NCBI RefSeq assembly: GCF_001619985.1
Contig: NW_017264194.1
Span: forward strand, 2,847,511-2,911,510
Length of the DNA stretch: 64,000 nucleotides
Direction of reading: 5' to 3'
Source of the DNA: Xylona heveae TC161
Lineage: Eukaryota; Ascomycota; Xylonomycetes; Xylonales; Xylonaceae
Below the pieces are notes generated by a model. That model was given only the letters and a program-made list of their open reading frames with translations. It was not told the origin of the DNA and did no database searches. How positions within the stretch are numbered: the first letter of the stretch is position 1; each line of letters starts with the position of its first letter. A program made the translations under genes and the position numbers. Shown here in pieces: positions 1 through 12,097 of the stretch.

Positions 1-165
1 GATGATTTCCAGTCCTCTTGCCTTTTCCTGCGTTGGGGATTCAAAAGTGGAGACGATTTATGGTACAGTATAACGTTATCATTGAGCAAATAAATTGGGT
101 ATAGTACAGTAGTAGGAAAGAAGATAATCAACCTTTGAGGACGGCACGCGATCGTCGTGGCTCAT
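1..165 (-). CDS. Possible 5' end of a minus-strand gene leaving the window
   Basis: On the minus strand an ATG at 165 opens MSHDDRVPSSK (165-133), followed by a plausible donor GTTGAT (132) and, after about 100 bases, an acceptor AACGCAG with the next exon starting at 27. The join is in phase 0 and remains open to the window edge (EKARGLEII). An A-rich leader lies directly upstream of the ATG. Too little is present to name a product. It would be divergent to the zinc-finger gene at 2584. It could equally be chance, since only 20 residues are visible. Confidence 0.3.
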
Positions 166-2583
166 TTTCCCTTAGCTAGGCACTTTTTTTTTCTCTCTCT
201 TTCGCGCTCTTCATGGACAAAGACTTGAGCCCGCCAATGATCCCATCAACGATGTCGGCGAGTAGCTAACCCATGTCATAGTCCTGGTCCTGGTTCTGAC
301 CCATGGTCATCTTACAGTAGCTGTGAAGCCCTGGTATGGGCAAGAAACAAAAGTCCTCAAGAGCACGTGGAGACGAGAAAAGCAAAGAGACGATGATGGA
401 CAGGTTGAATCGTTGACGGACAGGCATTCCTCTACTATTTTTTCCCTTTTTATTTCTTCTATTAGCCTTTGAACTGATTATTCTTTTTAATTTCTGCTTC
501 TGATTCGGCCTCACGTTTCCTCATTTCCCCTTCCCCAGTCGCTGGAGTGGCATGTCTATTGGTTTGACGTCCATGCCACTACCCCCAGAAAAGAAAAGGA
601 TAAAGTCTCCGCCCATGACTACAAGGCCTGGCGCACCCCCGCCATCCTTGGCACCGCCGATAGCGAACCCATGCCTCACTTGCCTTGTCTCTCTTGTCTC
701 TCTCTTGTCTCTCCTTGCTCGTCGTTCTGCCTTTTATTTTCGTGCTCCTCCCACCATCTCGTGCCCGTCATTTCCCATCCCTATGGGATGAGGAATGGTG
801 TGACTTTGACAACATAAGAAACCAAGCTAATCCGATCTTGGCCGAGTAAAGCTCCCAACTTGCTGGTTACATCTCATACCAAAGGGAGCTTTTTAGGGGC
901 AATGCACGAAGAACACTTTTTGTTCTATTGTCCCATTGTATCGTGGACTGGGAGGCTAATTTTGTGGTTTGTCTCAATTCAACGCAAGAAGTAACTTGGA
1001 GATTTGCTTGATTTAGCCTGGCATACCCGTCCCGCTGCGGGTTCCCAATCTGGCCGATGGAGGGAAGTTTTCGTGTGCGTGTGTGGATGAGCCATGTACG
1101 TCTAAGGGTGTGTGTAAGTGCGTGCGTGTAAATTTAAGTGTGTCAGATTCGTTAGTGAATTAGTGGTAGCCCCCCTCGTAGGTAGCTTAGTGGCACAAGT
1201 ACCTTAGTTAAGGGTCAGTTCAGTGTAGCCTTAGCTTCTTGGAGGATCCCTCAGTATTCACGGAGGCCTGGGAGTTACGTACCGTGACCACTGCGCTACT
1301 GTAGGTGACTTACTGTACGCGGCCGATGGTTCAGCTTATCAGCGTAAAGAGTCGGAAAATAATACGGCTCCATTGAGGGATGCCTTGTCCTGTTTGCTCT
1401 CTTTTCTTGTCTTTTCTTAAGAGATATTCCCTGGTCGATAATGACAAGCATGGTACATTTAGACTTCTCTCTCCTTTTTATGATCAAATTATTTACCGTG
1501 AGCTAGCATCTACTCTTCATAAATCTCACATGGTCAAGAGAAGAAAAACAAGTGAAAAGTTCGAATCAACAAGTAGGGCGGTTCCCATTCTTTCCTCAAA
1601 GCGTTCCCCCCTCCATTGATTGTGTGCGTCCTGCCACGAGCCCACCGTTTGTTCCCGTTGACGCTACGATTTCCCAGTGTAGGGCTGAACGTGTTCGCTG
1701 CCGCTGTCGCTGTCGCTCTCACTCTTCTCCCTCCCTCTGCCTTTTTCCTTGACGCTCCTTTGTCTCGAACTTACCCACTCATCCATCCCATAACATACAT
1801 TCCCCACTTACTCTGACGACTTGTCTGGTTCACTACCGCTCCTATTGTCCTCTTTTACTCTTGCTTGACCCAAAATATTCCCACCCCTCGTCCCCCAATC
1901 CTGATTCTTCCTCCCTCTCTCTCTTTCTCTCGACGGACAATTGTCGTTGTTCTTTTGTCATCTTTACAAAAGAGGCCCCTCTCACGACTATTACTATTCC
2001 ACATTACCTTTCCCCATTACCACTCAAACTACCAAATACCCTTGTCCTTTCTTGTACCCGTACACGGTACCCGTACACGGTACCCCATCTCCACAATTCG
2101 AACCGCCTGCCAGCAACTTAATCATCATGATGGCATGATCTTCCAACCATAGGTTGCCCATTTTTGCTGCGAAACCCTTGCGACGATTCCAGACTGCCTT
2201 CGACGTTCCTCGCAGGGCCCAACTAGCATGTGCACCACATCCCCATTCAGCGCCTAACCCCGACGGCCGCCGGCTTCGAGACCCTGACGTTTGACTGAAA
2301 ACTACCATTTCAATTATTACTATTCTCAAAATCTCCTCCTTCGCGTTTCGGCCGTCATTTTACAAAGCTTCGCCGCAACCCATTTTTTCCCCTTTGCCTA
2401 TTCGGCATTTACGGCAGAACGACGACCCGGCGTCAACACTGCTCCACCCTTCCCATAGGCTGGGTGTAATAAAAAAAAAGGTGGGAGATCTAGTTGTTCG
2501 CCCAGCGTCTTGACGGCGGAGTTTGACTCCATAAGGCCGGTGGCGACCTCACCACCAAACAATAATCTCCGTCATCCACCACG
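166..2583. other. Intergenic region upstream of the zinc-finger gene
   Basis: No convincing gene seen. Short open frames here lack codon structure. The stretch 1490-2130 is pyrimidine-rich on the plus strand, as in fungal promoters and leaders. It contains a 13-bp tandem repeat at 2054-2085 and a pair of inverted tRNA A-box-like motifs at 1183-1298. It probably holds the promoter of the C2H2 gene. Confidence 0.5.
2054..2085. repeat. 13-bp tandem repeat, 2.5 copies
   Basis: The unit GTACCCGTACACG occurs at 2054-2066 and 2067-2079, followed by a partial third copy (GTACCC). The unit is rich in GTAC palindromes. It lies about 500 bases upstream of the zinc-finger start codon. Confidence 0.85.
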
Positions 2584-5364
2584 ATGGATGTTCCGCGCGT
2601 CACTGCCGTCATGACTCCATCAATTCGTGTCTGTGATTTCAATGCCCAGACCGACCCCTTTCGTCGTCCGTCCCTGGCCTACAGCGCCACGGTCCATTCG
2701 AGCTCGTCTGGTCCCATGTCCATTCCCAACGCGAGAGAACCGGCCCCGCCCGCACTGCCACCGCCGCGCTACCTTGACGATCTCGCTCATGGCTCCGATC
2801 CGGGTTGGCAATGGGGCAATAGGGATACTAGTGGAGGTTTTGCCAAAGGTAGCTTTGGCTCCGTCAACCCGTCGTCGAGTCTCTGTGGTGGCAGCTCCTT
2901 TCGCCGGCCGTGGGCAGACGCCGACCAAAAGCCTGTACGACGAGAGAGTTCGACCTCAACCATAGTCGCACCAACAAGAGATCTTGAGATGGCAGAACCC
3001 GGGTCTCAATTGTCGGCAAGAGAACTGCCAGCTCCTTTGCTGGCGGTGCCTACAAACTGCGAGTTAGTGCTCCTGCTGTTTCCCCCCCCCCTTCTTCCTT
3101 TGCTTGCTCTAACTGCTTGTTTCTCTCCCGCCCCCCCCCTTGTCATCTTTGAGCCCTATGCCCTATCGTGTTTCCACCTTTAATTCTCCTCGTCATCGTT
3201 GGTCGTCTGGACGTCCAACCCTGGCCGTACCTTCCTCATGGCGTTGCTGCTTTCCTTTGAATCTCTTCATCGCCGTCTCTCGAGAATCGTGCTCTCTTCC
3301 AGATGGACTATCATTGGCTCCAAGCCCGTAGCGAACTGGATATGCTAACATGTTCTTCCACAACGGCAGACTCAAAGGCGAAAGACAACTCGAACAGAGG
3401 AACAGTGAAGAAAAGTCAAAGGACTATGACAAGCGGCTGCTCTCACGGATAGGCAATCCCAATACCCCTCCCCGCAACCACCGTTCTCCACCCATAACAG
3501 ACCTCAACAAGGATGTTTCTCCAACTTCAGGGGTTGGATATGTCCCGTCTTCACGGCAGCCTGTCCAATTACGCGCCTTGTCTCTCCCAGAGGCTCGAGC
3601 AGCCGCGCCGGAGAGCTCGCTGTATCGCTGGAAGGGATTCACATCACACTCGGCCGGCATGTCACCGGCTGGCGTTTCGCCTTCGGGGTATCCTAGCCAT
3701 GGGGGTTTTACGGACTCTGCCCGCACGCCGTCGACTAGTCATCCTGTATCGTACATGTCAGAGGTTGACCCCTTTGCTCGCATTCGTGGGGGAGAAGTTC
3801 GCCGTTCAGGAAGCGGTTCGACGTATTTTGATGACGTGTCTAGCATTGCCAGTCGTTCAAACCGGGGTAGCTATGACCGGGAATCGCTGGTTGAGCCAGA
3901 GACTGAGTTTCCCATGGATGAGTCGGGTATGCGCAATTTGCGTCTAGGAGATCGGACGCCTCCGAATCTTGACGGCCCCATGGCCGCTCTATGTCGAGCG
4001 GGTCAGAAGAGACGGGCATCGTCTCCGCCGCGAGAAGTGACCAGAGACGATAAGCTCTCGGTGAGCAGTGCTAGTGGATTAAGTGACGGTCTGGGGCTGC
4101 GTCGACTGCCTGGACTGGTTCCGCCGCCAGTGTCCTCGGGCTCTCTTGGGCCCCCTCCTCTACTGACACGAACATCACCCGTCTCTCGCACACACCCTAA
4201 TCATGGCTCTGTGTCTTCTGTATCATCATATGGAGCTCGTAATGGTTCATATGCCTCCACCACCAGCCTTTCGCTTGGTGGAAGCAGCATCACGAGCCTC
4301 TCGTCATCGTACGCCTCACTAGACCGAACATCACCGCGAGGCATTTCTCCTCTTTCCGAGCTCGATTCTAGTCATGACTCTCCCTACTTTGCCAATTCTG
4401 TAGCTTCATTTAACCCGAGCCCGCGTGGTTCGCTCTCACGATCGAACCGTCAACGGACAATGTCTGAAACCAAGACCAACGCCGCCACGACGGCACCGCC
4501 ACCCCCACCACCACCATCATCATCATCATCATTGCCAGGAATGCCGGCACCTGCTGGGGACATTGCTGCCAGTTCGCAGGCGAAGCAGCCGGGCGCGCCG
4601 CGCCTTCAAGGGCACTATATCTGCGAATGTTGTCCGAAGAAGCCAAAGAAGTTTGACACCGCAGAGGAATTACAGTAAGTCAGCCTTGTTTTATTTTCAC
4701 CTGACTGCGATATCTTTTCTGACAAGTTAGACTTCATGCAATGGAAAAGCAATACACATGCCAGTACTGTCAGAACCGGTTCAAGAACAAGAACGAGGCA
4801 GAGCGTCATCAGAACTCGCTCCACCTACGGCGTCATTCATGGTCCTGCGCCGCACTATCCGGCGTTGAAACTGCATTCCATCCCTCTTCAACAATGCCCT
4901 CGGCAGCAGACGTCTGCGGATACTGTGGCGAAGAGTTTCCCAATCCCGCGCAATGGGACGTGCGCGTCGAACATCTCACCAGCGTGCACAAGTACGGCGA
5001 ATGCAACCAGTCGAAGAAATTCTTCCGCGCAGACCACTTCCGCCAGCACCTCAAGCACAGCCATGCCGGCACAAGCGGCAAGTGGACAAACATGCTGGAA
5101 AACGCGTGCATGAAGGAGGAACCCCTACCAGAAGTCCTTAATTCTTCTTCTTCGTCTGCTCCTGTTACTTCTACTACAGGCGGCAGTGCGACGGCCCCTT
5201 CAAGAGGCAGTATAAGCATGCCCGGCCCACCAAGTACGAGTACTTCTGCCGCAATAGACGGCGGTGGCGGTGGCAGCGGCAGTGGGATCAGCAATGGAAC
5301 AAGATCAGGCCTTGTTTCCCGGATACGAGGCGCGGTTATCAATGAGGTGCATGATGAGTCTTGA
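2584..5364 (+). CDS. C2H2 zinc-finger protein, Ser/Pro-rich
   Basis: Exons inferred: 2584-3062, 3370-4674, 4731-5364, giving 805 residues. The first 570 residues are disordered and rich in Ser, Pro, Gly and Arg, with a Pro/Ser run near residue 550. A zinc-finger block follows at about 575-700. It starts with a CECC pair (YICECCPKKPKKF) and includes a classical finger C605-x2-C608-x12-H621-x4-H626 and a further CGYCGEEF-type finger. The second splice joins EELQ to LHAMEKQYTCQYC, and this continuity supports it strongly. Intron 1 is 307 nt, long for this genome, with GTTAGT donor and GCTAAC branch site 20 nt before CAG; an undetected small exon inside it is possible. Probably a nuclear DNA- or RNA-binding regulator; the family is recognised only as fungal C2H2 finger proteins and no target is known. 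Confidence 0.82.
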
Positions 5365-5376
5365 TTTCACTTTCCA

Positions 5377-5377
<1 letters not shown>

Positions 5378-5413
<36 letters not shown>
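5378..5413. repeat. (ATT)12 microsatellite
   Basis: Twelve perfect ATT units begin 13 bases after the stop codon of the zinc-finger gene, so they probably lie in its 3' UTR. Confidence 0.97.
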
Positions 5414-6030
5414 TCCATATTATATTTCTATCATTTCCAATTCTATATCAATCCATCATTCCACTATATCATTTCATTATATCATTCCACTTTATATCTA
5501 TTATTCTATACAATTTGAATATCCATTTTTTTTATATCCTTCATTATATCCGTCCTCTTTTCCATATCGTTCATTATATCCTGCCATTTTTTCGTCTATC
5601 ATGATGTCATTATATCATTCATTTTCATTTCGTCCCTGTCGTCGTATCATTATATCACTCGATTCACTCTGTATCTTTCATTGTTCATCTCACCTCTTGA
5701 AGCATTTTCTTTCTTTTCTTTTTCTTTTTCCTTTTTTGTACCCCTCGGCTTCAACCAGTCCTTTTTCTTCTTATCTTCCCCAGTACCCTTCTTACACTAA
5801 GCCATCCCTTTTTTTTTCTCCTCTATCATCCTGTTTTTATACTAAACCATCCTTGTTTATTTTTTTTTTCCCCTTCTCTTTTTTTGTCTTGCTCAGAATC
5901 TTCTTATCTCCAACCATCTTTTTTTTCCCTCTCTTTTTTTGTCTTCTCCAAAATCTTCTTACTTCCAACCATCTTTTCTTACATTCAACCATCCTTTTTT
6001 CCCGATTATTCCCTTTTACGTCCAACCATC

Positions 6031-6044
6031 TTTATTTATTTATT

Positions 6045-6100
<56 letters not shown>
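6031..6100. repeat. (TTTA)n followed by (TC)26 microsatellite
   Basis: Four TTTA-like units run directly into a perfect TC array of 26 units (6049-6100), followed by TAGTC. Such arrays are length-polymorphic in fungi. Confidence 0.96.
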
Positions 6101-6102
<2 letters not shown>

Positions 6103-6382
6103 GTCTTTCCTGTCATTGTCATTAAATTAAACATTTTAAAAAGTAGGTTTGGAGTTGGGACATTGGTTCGAGTAAATGGCATTACCTTACTGGCATTACA
6201 TTAAGATATTTGTCTTTTTTTTTCTTTTTAATTAAACATTATTTTGATAAACGTGATAAGTTTAATACATATGATACATATGATAAATTTGATGATTCGT
6301 GTCCCTTGTCTAACAACCTCTTCACTGCCCTTTTTCAAACAAATTTAAAATTTAGATGCCTTGTCGCGGCCTGATGGCTCGT

Positions 6383-6406
6383 ATGCTGGCATGCTGGCAT
6401 GCTGGC
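6383..6406. repeat. GCTGGCAT tandem repeat, three copies
   Basis: Three consecutive 8-bp GCTGGCAT-like units. No role is evident. Confidence 0.8.
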
Positions 6407-6757
6407 AGTCTGTCCTTGCTCTTTGTCTTTTTACAGACACAGGGGAAGGGAAGCTTGTGTCTGAAGCCAGGACCAAAGCCAAGACCAAAGTCAAAGTGGT
6501 TGGCAATTACTGGATAGTAATTGAGAATGTATCTCTGTGCGGTATGCAAGCACTAATACCGCAGTAGACGCAGGAAAAGTGGCCTGCACAGAAAAGGTTG
6601 CCGTGGTTTGGTGTGGTACAGTGCATAGAAGCTCATTGGAACGGGACCGTGTCTAGTACACCAAGACCGAAGAGGTGTGTTTGTACTGCTGACTCGACAA
6701 CAGAGTCTGGACTCGTGCTAGTCAATTCATGGAGGTTGGGACTATAACTCAAGGCCG

Positions 6758-6799
6758 GGATACGATCAAGGTGGGATACGATCAAGGATACGATCAAGG
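6758..6799. repeat. 13-bp tandem repeat across the vfa1 stop codon
   Basis: GATACGATCAAGG occurs at 6759-6771 and 6775-6787, and a third copy lacking the first base at 6788-6799. The third copy contains the vfa1 stop codon (6794-6796 on the minus strand). The other two lie in the 3' UTR. Confidence 0.85.
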
Positions 6800-7754
6800 A
6801 CCTGGTCCTGGCTCGCCGCTTGGGACGGACGGAAAAACATTTGGACTCTGTAATCGGTGCATGTTGCGTTTTGCCAATTCGGCTTTCCGTAGCCGGTCGA
6901 TGCGCATTTGGTAAAAGTGTCTGCCACAAATCAGACCAGTCCTTGGAATAACATTGTGTACTCATTGAGCTTGAAATATAGGGAAAACCACTGTAGCAGG
7001 GTTCGAGGACGTTTTTGTTGTAGGGCGGCAGAACAAGCTTACTTTTGCAGGGAAAATACCCGCGGGGTATCATCCTTGGACGCTGTTGGCGTAGCTGTCC
7101 CACTTGGTGACTTTTCCGACGACTTTGCCTGGTATTACCAATCAGCACGAAAGGTCAAGAGACACGGCGAATAAGACAAGATGAATAAGACACAGTAAAG
7201 ACATGAAGCATAACAGCAGGATGCGCTACCTTGTCCGTCTCATCCTTTTTGTCCTTTTCCCCTTCCTCGTCCTCCTTCTTCTTATCCTTCTCTTTCTCTT
7301 TCTCGTTCTTGTCTTTCTCCTTCTCCTTCTCCTTTTCCTCTTTCCGTTTCTGCTTCTCCTCGTACTCCGTCTTGAGACGCTGTATTTCCGCCTCCATCTC
7401 CTCTTGTTTGCGCCGCGCCGCGACGTCCGCTTCGTTGATGATGGGCGCGGCGAATCCCTTGTCCTTGAGATGGCCTAGGCATATGTAGAAGAAGTCCTTG
7501 ACGAATACGTGTTAGTGATCTTGCATACGGATCCTGTATAGACGCGCAGTAGATATGCAGTTCTATAGACACAGTCCTGTAGACACAGTCCCATAGACAT
7601 GCGGTCGTATAAATGCGTCGTACAAAGTAGGTAAGGAACGTACGTTATTCTCCGGGTTATGCAAGACCGCAGAAGTCGGCTTGAAGCAGATCCAGCACGG
7701 CCTGCTCGCGGTCTCGGCCACGCGGCGCTGGTGCCATATATTTGGTATTGCCAT
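6794..7754 (-). CDS. vfa1: Vfa1, Vps4-associated protein (DUF1742)
   Basis: Four exons on the minus strand: 7754-7644, 7496-7230, 7128-7043, 6920-6794, giving 196 residues, the usual family length. The N-terminus has the Vfa1 zinc-binding signature: WHQRRVAETASRPCWICFKP, then after the first intron DFFYICLGHLKDKGFAAPI. A long Lys/Glu coiled region follows (about residues 70-120; homopurine in DNA at 7240-7340). The C-terminus RVFSLQKHFYQMRIDRLRK is the conserved Vps4-binding tail region. Each join keeps frame and restores known motifs. In yeast, Vfa1 binds the AAA ATPase Vps4 and modulates its activity at endosomes, in the ESCRT-III disassembly pathway; that role is taken from the family. Intron 1 has a CAAG acceptor rather than the commoner CAG. 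Confidence 0.93.
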
Positions 7755-9126
7755 ACTCCGTAGTTTCTAGTCTTATCTTTGTTTGTCCTCCTTCGCAGTC
7801 GTAGTTCCTGTCTGCTTTGTTGTAATTACTCTGCCAGTCTGTTTTTAATTCGTAATTGCTCTCTGCCAGATAAGAGGACTGGAATTCATGTACGGAGCAC
7901 AAAGCTATAGAACCGCTCAGCGACAAGGCAGTGTATGGTGCCGACCAGCTGCGATACTGTGCGCGATAACACAGGAATACTTGGGGTGCTTTGCGGCCAA
8001 AACAGTGAGCATAAACATGCATAATTTGGATAAATTCGTTTAAACTTTCCCGTCAAGTAGCAGGACGTGGACGTCACCTTCAACACCACCCGTCAACATG
8101 ATAAAATGTACTACTATTTTATAATTCAATTGGATATTAGAGTTGGAGTTGAGCATAAGTATTTAGGGGAAAAAAAAGGTCAATAATATCTAGATTCCTC
8201 ATGATAACGGGTTCTACTATTATAAGATTTAGCTCATAATAGCTCTTAACATGAGATAAGGTCCTTTATATTTAACTCTATTTTAGTTTAATATGTGTAT
8301 ATATTTAGAAGATAGCTAGCAATATAAATGGGAAGATACTTCCTTGAAATATCCGATATGGCATACACGTGTGCACACATTATCAGACTATCACTCATCA
8401 ATACACCCAGTGCCCAATGGAGGTCCAAATTAATCGCTTTCCAGCCATTAGCCACCACAGGTGACGATTGCCTGCTTCAAGGCTAAACTTCAGATCATAT
8501 TGTGAGATACACAGCACGTCAGCAGCTGAAATCTGCATCTGCTTCTATTAGCCGCGGCTAGGAGACAACTCCACGCATGCTAATCAGCAGACCGCAAATG
8601 CTTGAAAGCTGATCGACCAATGTTCTAGATGCAAGACGGGAGCAAGTACAAACACGAAGTTGATCAATTGGTAGAAGCGGACGACAACCATGTCATTCGT
8701 TGACCGATCGAGTACCACTCGTACGCGGCGTCAATCTCTGTTCGGAACCAGTATCCAACTTCAACTTCAAGTTCTCACCTATACATGTGCTATGCTTGTT
8801 TCGAGTCGTGCAAATCTAGCTGAAGTAGCAACCCAACAAGGAAAATCATTTTAAGAGGCGCGATTGCAAGCTGAGTCCTCTTCCACATTCGCAATGCACA
8901 CGCAGCGGATTCCACCTTAGAAATCTGTATGACAAGGAGGATCAGCACCTGTGAAATGTCTATCGGGTGCAAAGCTTCGAGAGACCTGGCAGCCATTTAT
9001 AGACTTTCAGCCGATTGTTTGATCTTCTCTCCCGAGATCTCCGGTTATGCTTGTCGCCGGGCCTTATGCAGACTGGTTTTCCACAGCTTCAACATTAAGA
9101 ATTTCCAAGTCTTTCAGGAAAGCCCT
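7755..9126. other. Intergenic region with AT-rich core
   Basis: Holds the vfa1 promoter and the 3' flank of the phosphotransferase gene. Bases 8100-8340 are clearly more AT-rich than the neighbours, without coding potential or recognisable repeat ends. No gene seen. Confidence 0.6.
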
Positions 9127-10960
9127 CTATTCTCTCTCGTCGTGGTCGGAAAAAGGCCAATGCCTCACTGTCATCTCACGCTCAAAGTCATTCTCCGCGT
9201 ACCCTATCGCTTCGGCTTTCATTTCCGCGGCTTGGGCTTCAGCCTCCTTATACCCCTCTGTAGAAACCCACCCGTCGACATTGATTCCAATGACGTTGCG
9301 GAGAATTTCCATTTGGTGATCTGCTTCCTCCTGCTTCGCCATGGTCTGTAGCGTTTCCTCAATCTCATGCTCATTAAATGAGATTGGGCACGGCGGTGGA
9401 GTACTACTTTCATTTTCTTCGGAAACCAGCTCCCGCCAGTGGTGCGACAGACGAATCAGGTCAGCCTTGAGCGGGAAGTTGTTTCCCTCCCATGGCTCAC
9501 CGGCATGTTGGAAAATTTTGCGGCGGAACAAACCCCCCTCATGCGTCAGGGCTTGAAAATGAGAATCAATCTTCTTGGCCGTGGCTCCAACGTAGTAGAA
9601 GTGAAGATGACGCCGGCGATATAGCTCAAGCTCCTTTTCCCGATCGTCGTTGTCCATTTCCTCGACATCACCTGGAAGCTGGGGTCGAACCAGGTTTTCA
9701 GAATCTGGGTCCCCGTAGTTCTGAAGGTGTGCCGGAATTCCAGCGTGCAAAAATAGAGGAAGGATGGTGCTATGCTGCCAGTCGATTATGCTTACGATAT
9801 CGAGGCTTTCGGAAACGAAGATATTGTTTGGATTAAGATCCGGATGGCGGATGATCGGCCTATGAAGCCATCGATCCTTGGGAGCAAGTTGAGCAGCCAC
9901 TTGCATGTATTTTTCGAGGTTATGAAGATGTTCCTGAGGGTTGGACTTTTCGTAATTTGTGATGTCCCTGTGAACTCGCTCAAACGGCAGGCGAGGTTTA
10001 CCATATGCTCGGAGCCAAGCCATTTCTTTAGCCGCCGCGCGCTGAAGAACTTCTACTGCGCTCATGGCTGTAGGCAAACTCAGGTTAGTCGTGGCACCTT
10101 AGTGAGACATGTTTTTCAGCTTACAAGGTCCCCTTTGAATATCCAAAGCGCTTCGCTCTTCGAACCAGAACTTGAACGACGCATCCGGACCGATGCAGAA
10201 CGGCTCTGCTGAACTACTTGGCTGAAAAGTTTCTCGTCCCATGCCAGAAGGGACATCTTTATCGTAGAAAATGCTACCATACGCTGGGAAGTCAATTTTA
10301 AAGAGCTTCGCCTCGTTATCCACAATTTCCGATAGAATTTTAATCCTGTCCTTCTCAGAGAGCGAAAACCAAATATCTCCTAACAGCCGCCCTGGGGCCT
10401 CTTCCATTAGTATGTACTCGGCGCCGACAGGATTATGAGCGTCACATGAGTAGCCGTAGATTTTGGGTGCCGGGACCCCATAGCTACGGATGAGATCCAT
10501 GGTGGCCACTTCGCTAGCTACGGCGAGGCGTTTCGGTTGGGTTGATGGGTACGGTAGGCGGGCGATCAGTTGGAATCCGTCCTTCATAGTCAACTGAAAG
10601 GTTCGGTTGAACCCGCCTTCAGCTAACTTTTGTATGGACCGAATATCGCTGCCATCTCGTCCGATGGAAATTGCTGCGGCCTTCACGAGGGCTGGGAGAT
10701 TGAAGCTTAATTGTCTTTCTTGAAGGCGCTTTGACTCGTTGTACCTTCAATTGACACATATTAGAGCTTTTGCCATTCTGGTCAGAAGCTATCGAAACAT
10801 CTTACAACCATCTTCCCGAGGTGTATCGAAACAGATCGTCAGATTGCAGCTTTTCCCTAATGATGGCCTCTGAGAGCAAAGAACACCTCCTGACAATAGA
10901 AAGCTGTCCTGGCGTTTGGCCGATGGTAAGGAAGCGACGCACTCTTGAGCAGCTCAACAT
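9127..10960 (-). CDS. APH/ChoK-type phosphotransferase (AIM9-like)
   Basis: Three exons: 10960-10806, 10744-10125, 10067-9127, giving 571 residues. Residues near the N-terminus (MLSCSRVRRFL...) are basic and could be a mitochondrial presequence. Then comes FRYTSGRWLYNESKRL, a motif of this fungal family, and a kinase-like N-lobe with LAEGGFNRTFQL and LIARLPYP. ILMEEAPG marks the hinge. The catalytic loop is HPDLNPNN (D335, N340) and the metal-binding DW is in SIIDWQHS (D354). The long C-terminal extension is acidic and helical. The splice TGGTT/GTACAAC rebuilds GRWLYNES, which supports exon 1. The family contains aminoglycoside and choline kinases and yeast Aim9, a mitochondrial protein. The substrate in fungi is unknown; antibiotic phosphorylation should not be assumed. 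Confidence 0.88.
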
Positions 10961-12097
10961 GGCAGCCAGGGACTTATTGAGGTGGTCTGGGCTGCCATGG
11001 ACAACGACATGTTTAGATGAACAGTGGTGAAATGATCGTCCGGATGGCTCAACTGTGGCTCAACTACAGAACGAGCTATAATGCAGTTGTCTTAGTTATA
11101 GATTACCGAACCCCGCTCAACCGAACAATCTTTAACTTATCGATAAGCTCAGTATTAGCTCACTACAGGACCACAACGCCACAGTATAATCAGCGTCAAT
11201 GCAAACAAGATTTTAGTACAGTTAAATAAAAAGCCTTTGAAGTAACACAGGACTATCATATGCAACAGTCCGGATACGACAATTGCTTCGAGACAGTACC
11301 TTCAGATACTTCCCCGATAAAGCTGGGTGGCCACACTAAACCTGAAGAGTCACAAGAATCGAATTCCTTCATTCGATGCTAGGCCGTGAGCAATAATCAT
11401 TAGAAAGTGATATTTAGCGTTGTAGCATTGAGATAGGGTGTAATGTACATGACATCTGGCTACTGCACCTCATTTCCTCGAGACATCTAACCAATATGTA
11501 TGTGTGGTTAAAAAAATACACAAGAGAATAAAAAGAAAGGAACGACCCCATCCCCAATGCAAATAAAAATGAACCATGGGAGTGATTTGTTTCAAATGCA
11601 TAATCCCCAAATACCAGAAAAGAATGTAGGAACATTAGAATGAAACGCCAGTGGAACCCCCGCCAATGTATTCGTATTCCCGTCCTGCAATGCATCGTAA
11701 TCGTTTTCGAAAACCAAAAAAAAAAAAAAAAAAAGACCTCAAACGAAAAAGCACATAAAGAGAAAAGAATTCGAATGGAAGAATTGATCCCCCACCAACG
11801 CCCGCCATAGATGCAACATAAAGACGTAACAAAAGGTGCCCCATTCGTACTAGAGACTCAGAGTCGGCATACTTTTTATCAACCCAAGCGCCTTTTTTTA
11901 GACCTTTCAAACAAAAGGGTGTCGGTGTCGAGAATGAAAAAAAGTGCCCGGGTATCGATACAACAATATGTGTTATATGTGCCAGGTGAGAACGGATCAG
12001 TTGAACGCGAGATTCCAAATCCCCCAACAGTCAAACTGTCCCGTTCATCATGTTCCTCGGGAACCAAGGAGAACCCGTTCATCGCAACCATTATCCA
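10961..12097. other. Intergenic region between RGS and phosphotransferase genes
   Basis: Contains the promoter of the phosphotransferase gene and the 3' UTR of the RGS gene. An A19 run lies at 11716-11734. Short open frames on both strands look like chance. No gene seen. Confidence 0.6.
11716..11734. repeat. Poly-A run
   Basis: Nineteen consecutive A residues on the plus strand, about 360 bases beyond the stop codon of the minus-strand RGS gene. It reads as poly-T in the gene sense, so it is not a retained poly-A tail of that gene. Confidence 0.9.

Larger units (their letters stand above)
5365..6793. other. Low-complexity convergent intergenic region
   Basis: Lies between the 3' ends of the zinc-finger gene and vfa1. 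It is strongly pyrimidine-rich on the plus strand and contains (ATT)12, TTTA and (TC)26 arrays, then AT-rich DNA at 6120-6360. Long open frames in it are low-complexity artefacts. No gene seen. Confidence 0.7.

Noticed and set aside
1274-1298. Possible tRNA on the minus strand (A box TAGCGCAGTGG)
   Set aside because: No acceptor stem, anticodon arm or GGTTCGANNCC B box follows.
1558-1568. GTTCGAATC resembling a tRNA B box
   Set aside because: Flanking T-stem bases do not pair and no A box lies at the right distance.
4833-5342. 169-codon frame antisense to zinc-finger exon 3
   Set aside because: Shadow of a motif-bearing sense exon.
5361-6125. 254-codon frame after the zinc-finger gene
   Set aside because: It is a translation of pyrimidine-rich microsatellites (Ile, Ser, Phe, Leu runs).
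8100-8340. AT-rich patch considered as a RIP-mutated transposon relic
   Set aside because: No terminal repeats, no residual coding similarity and too short to judge; only the base composition differs.
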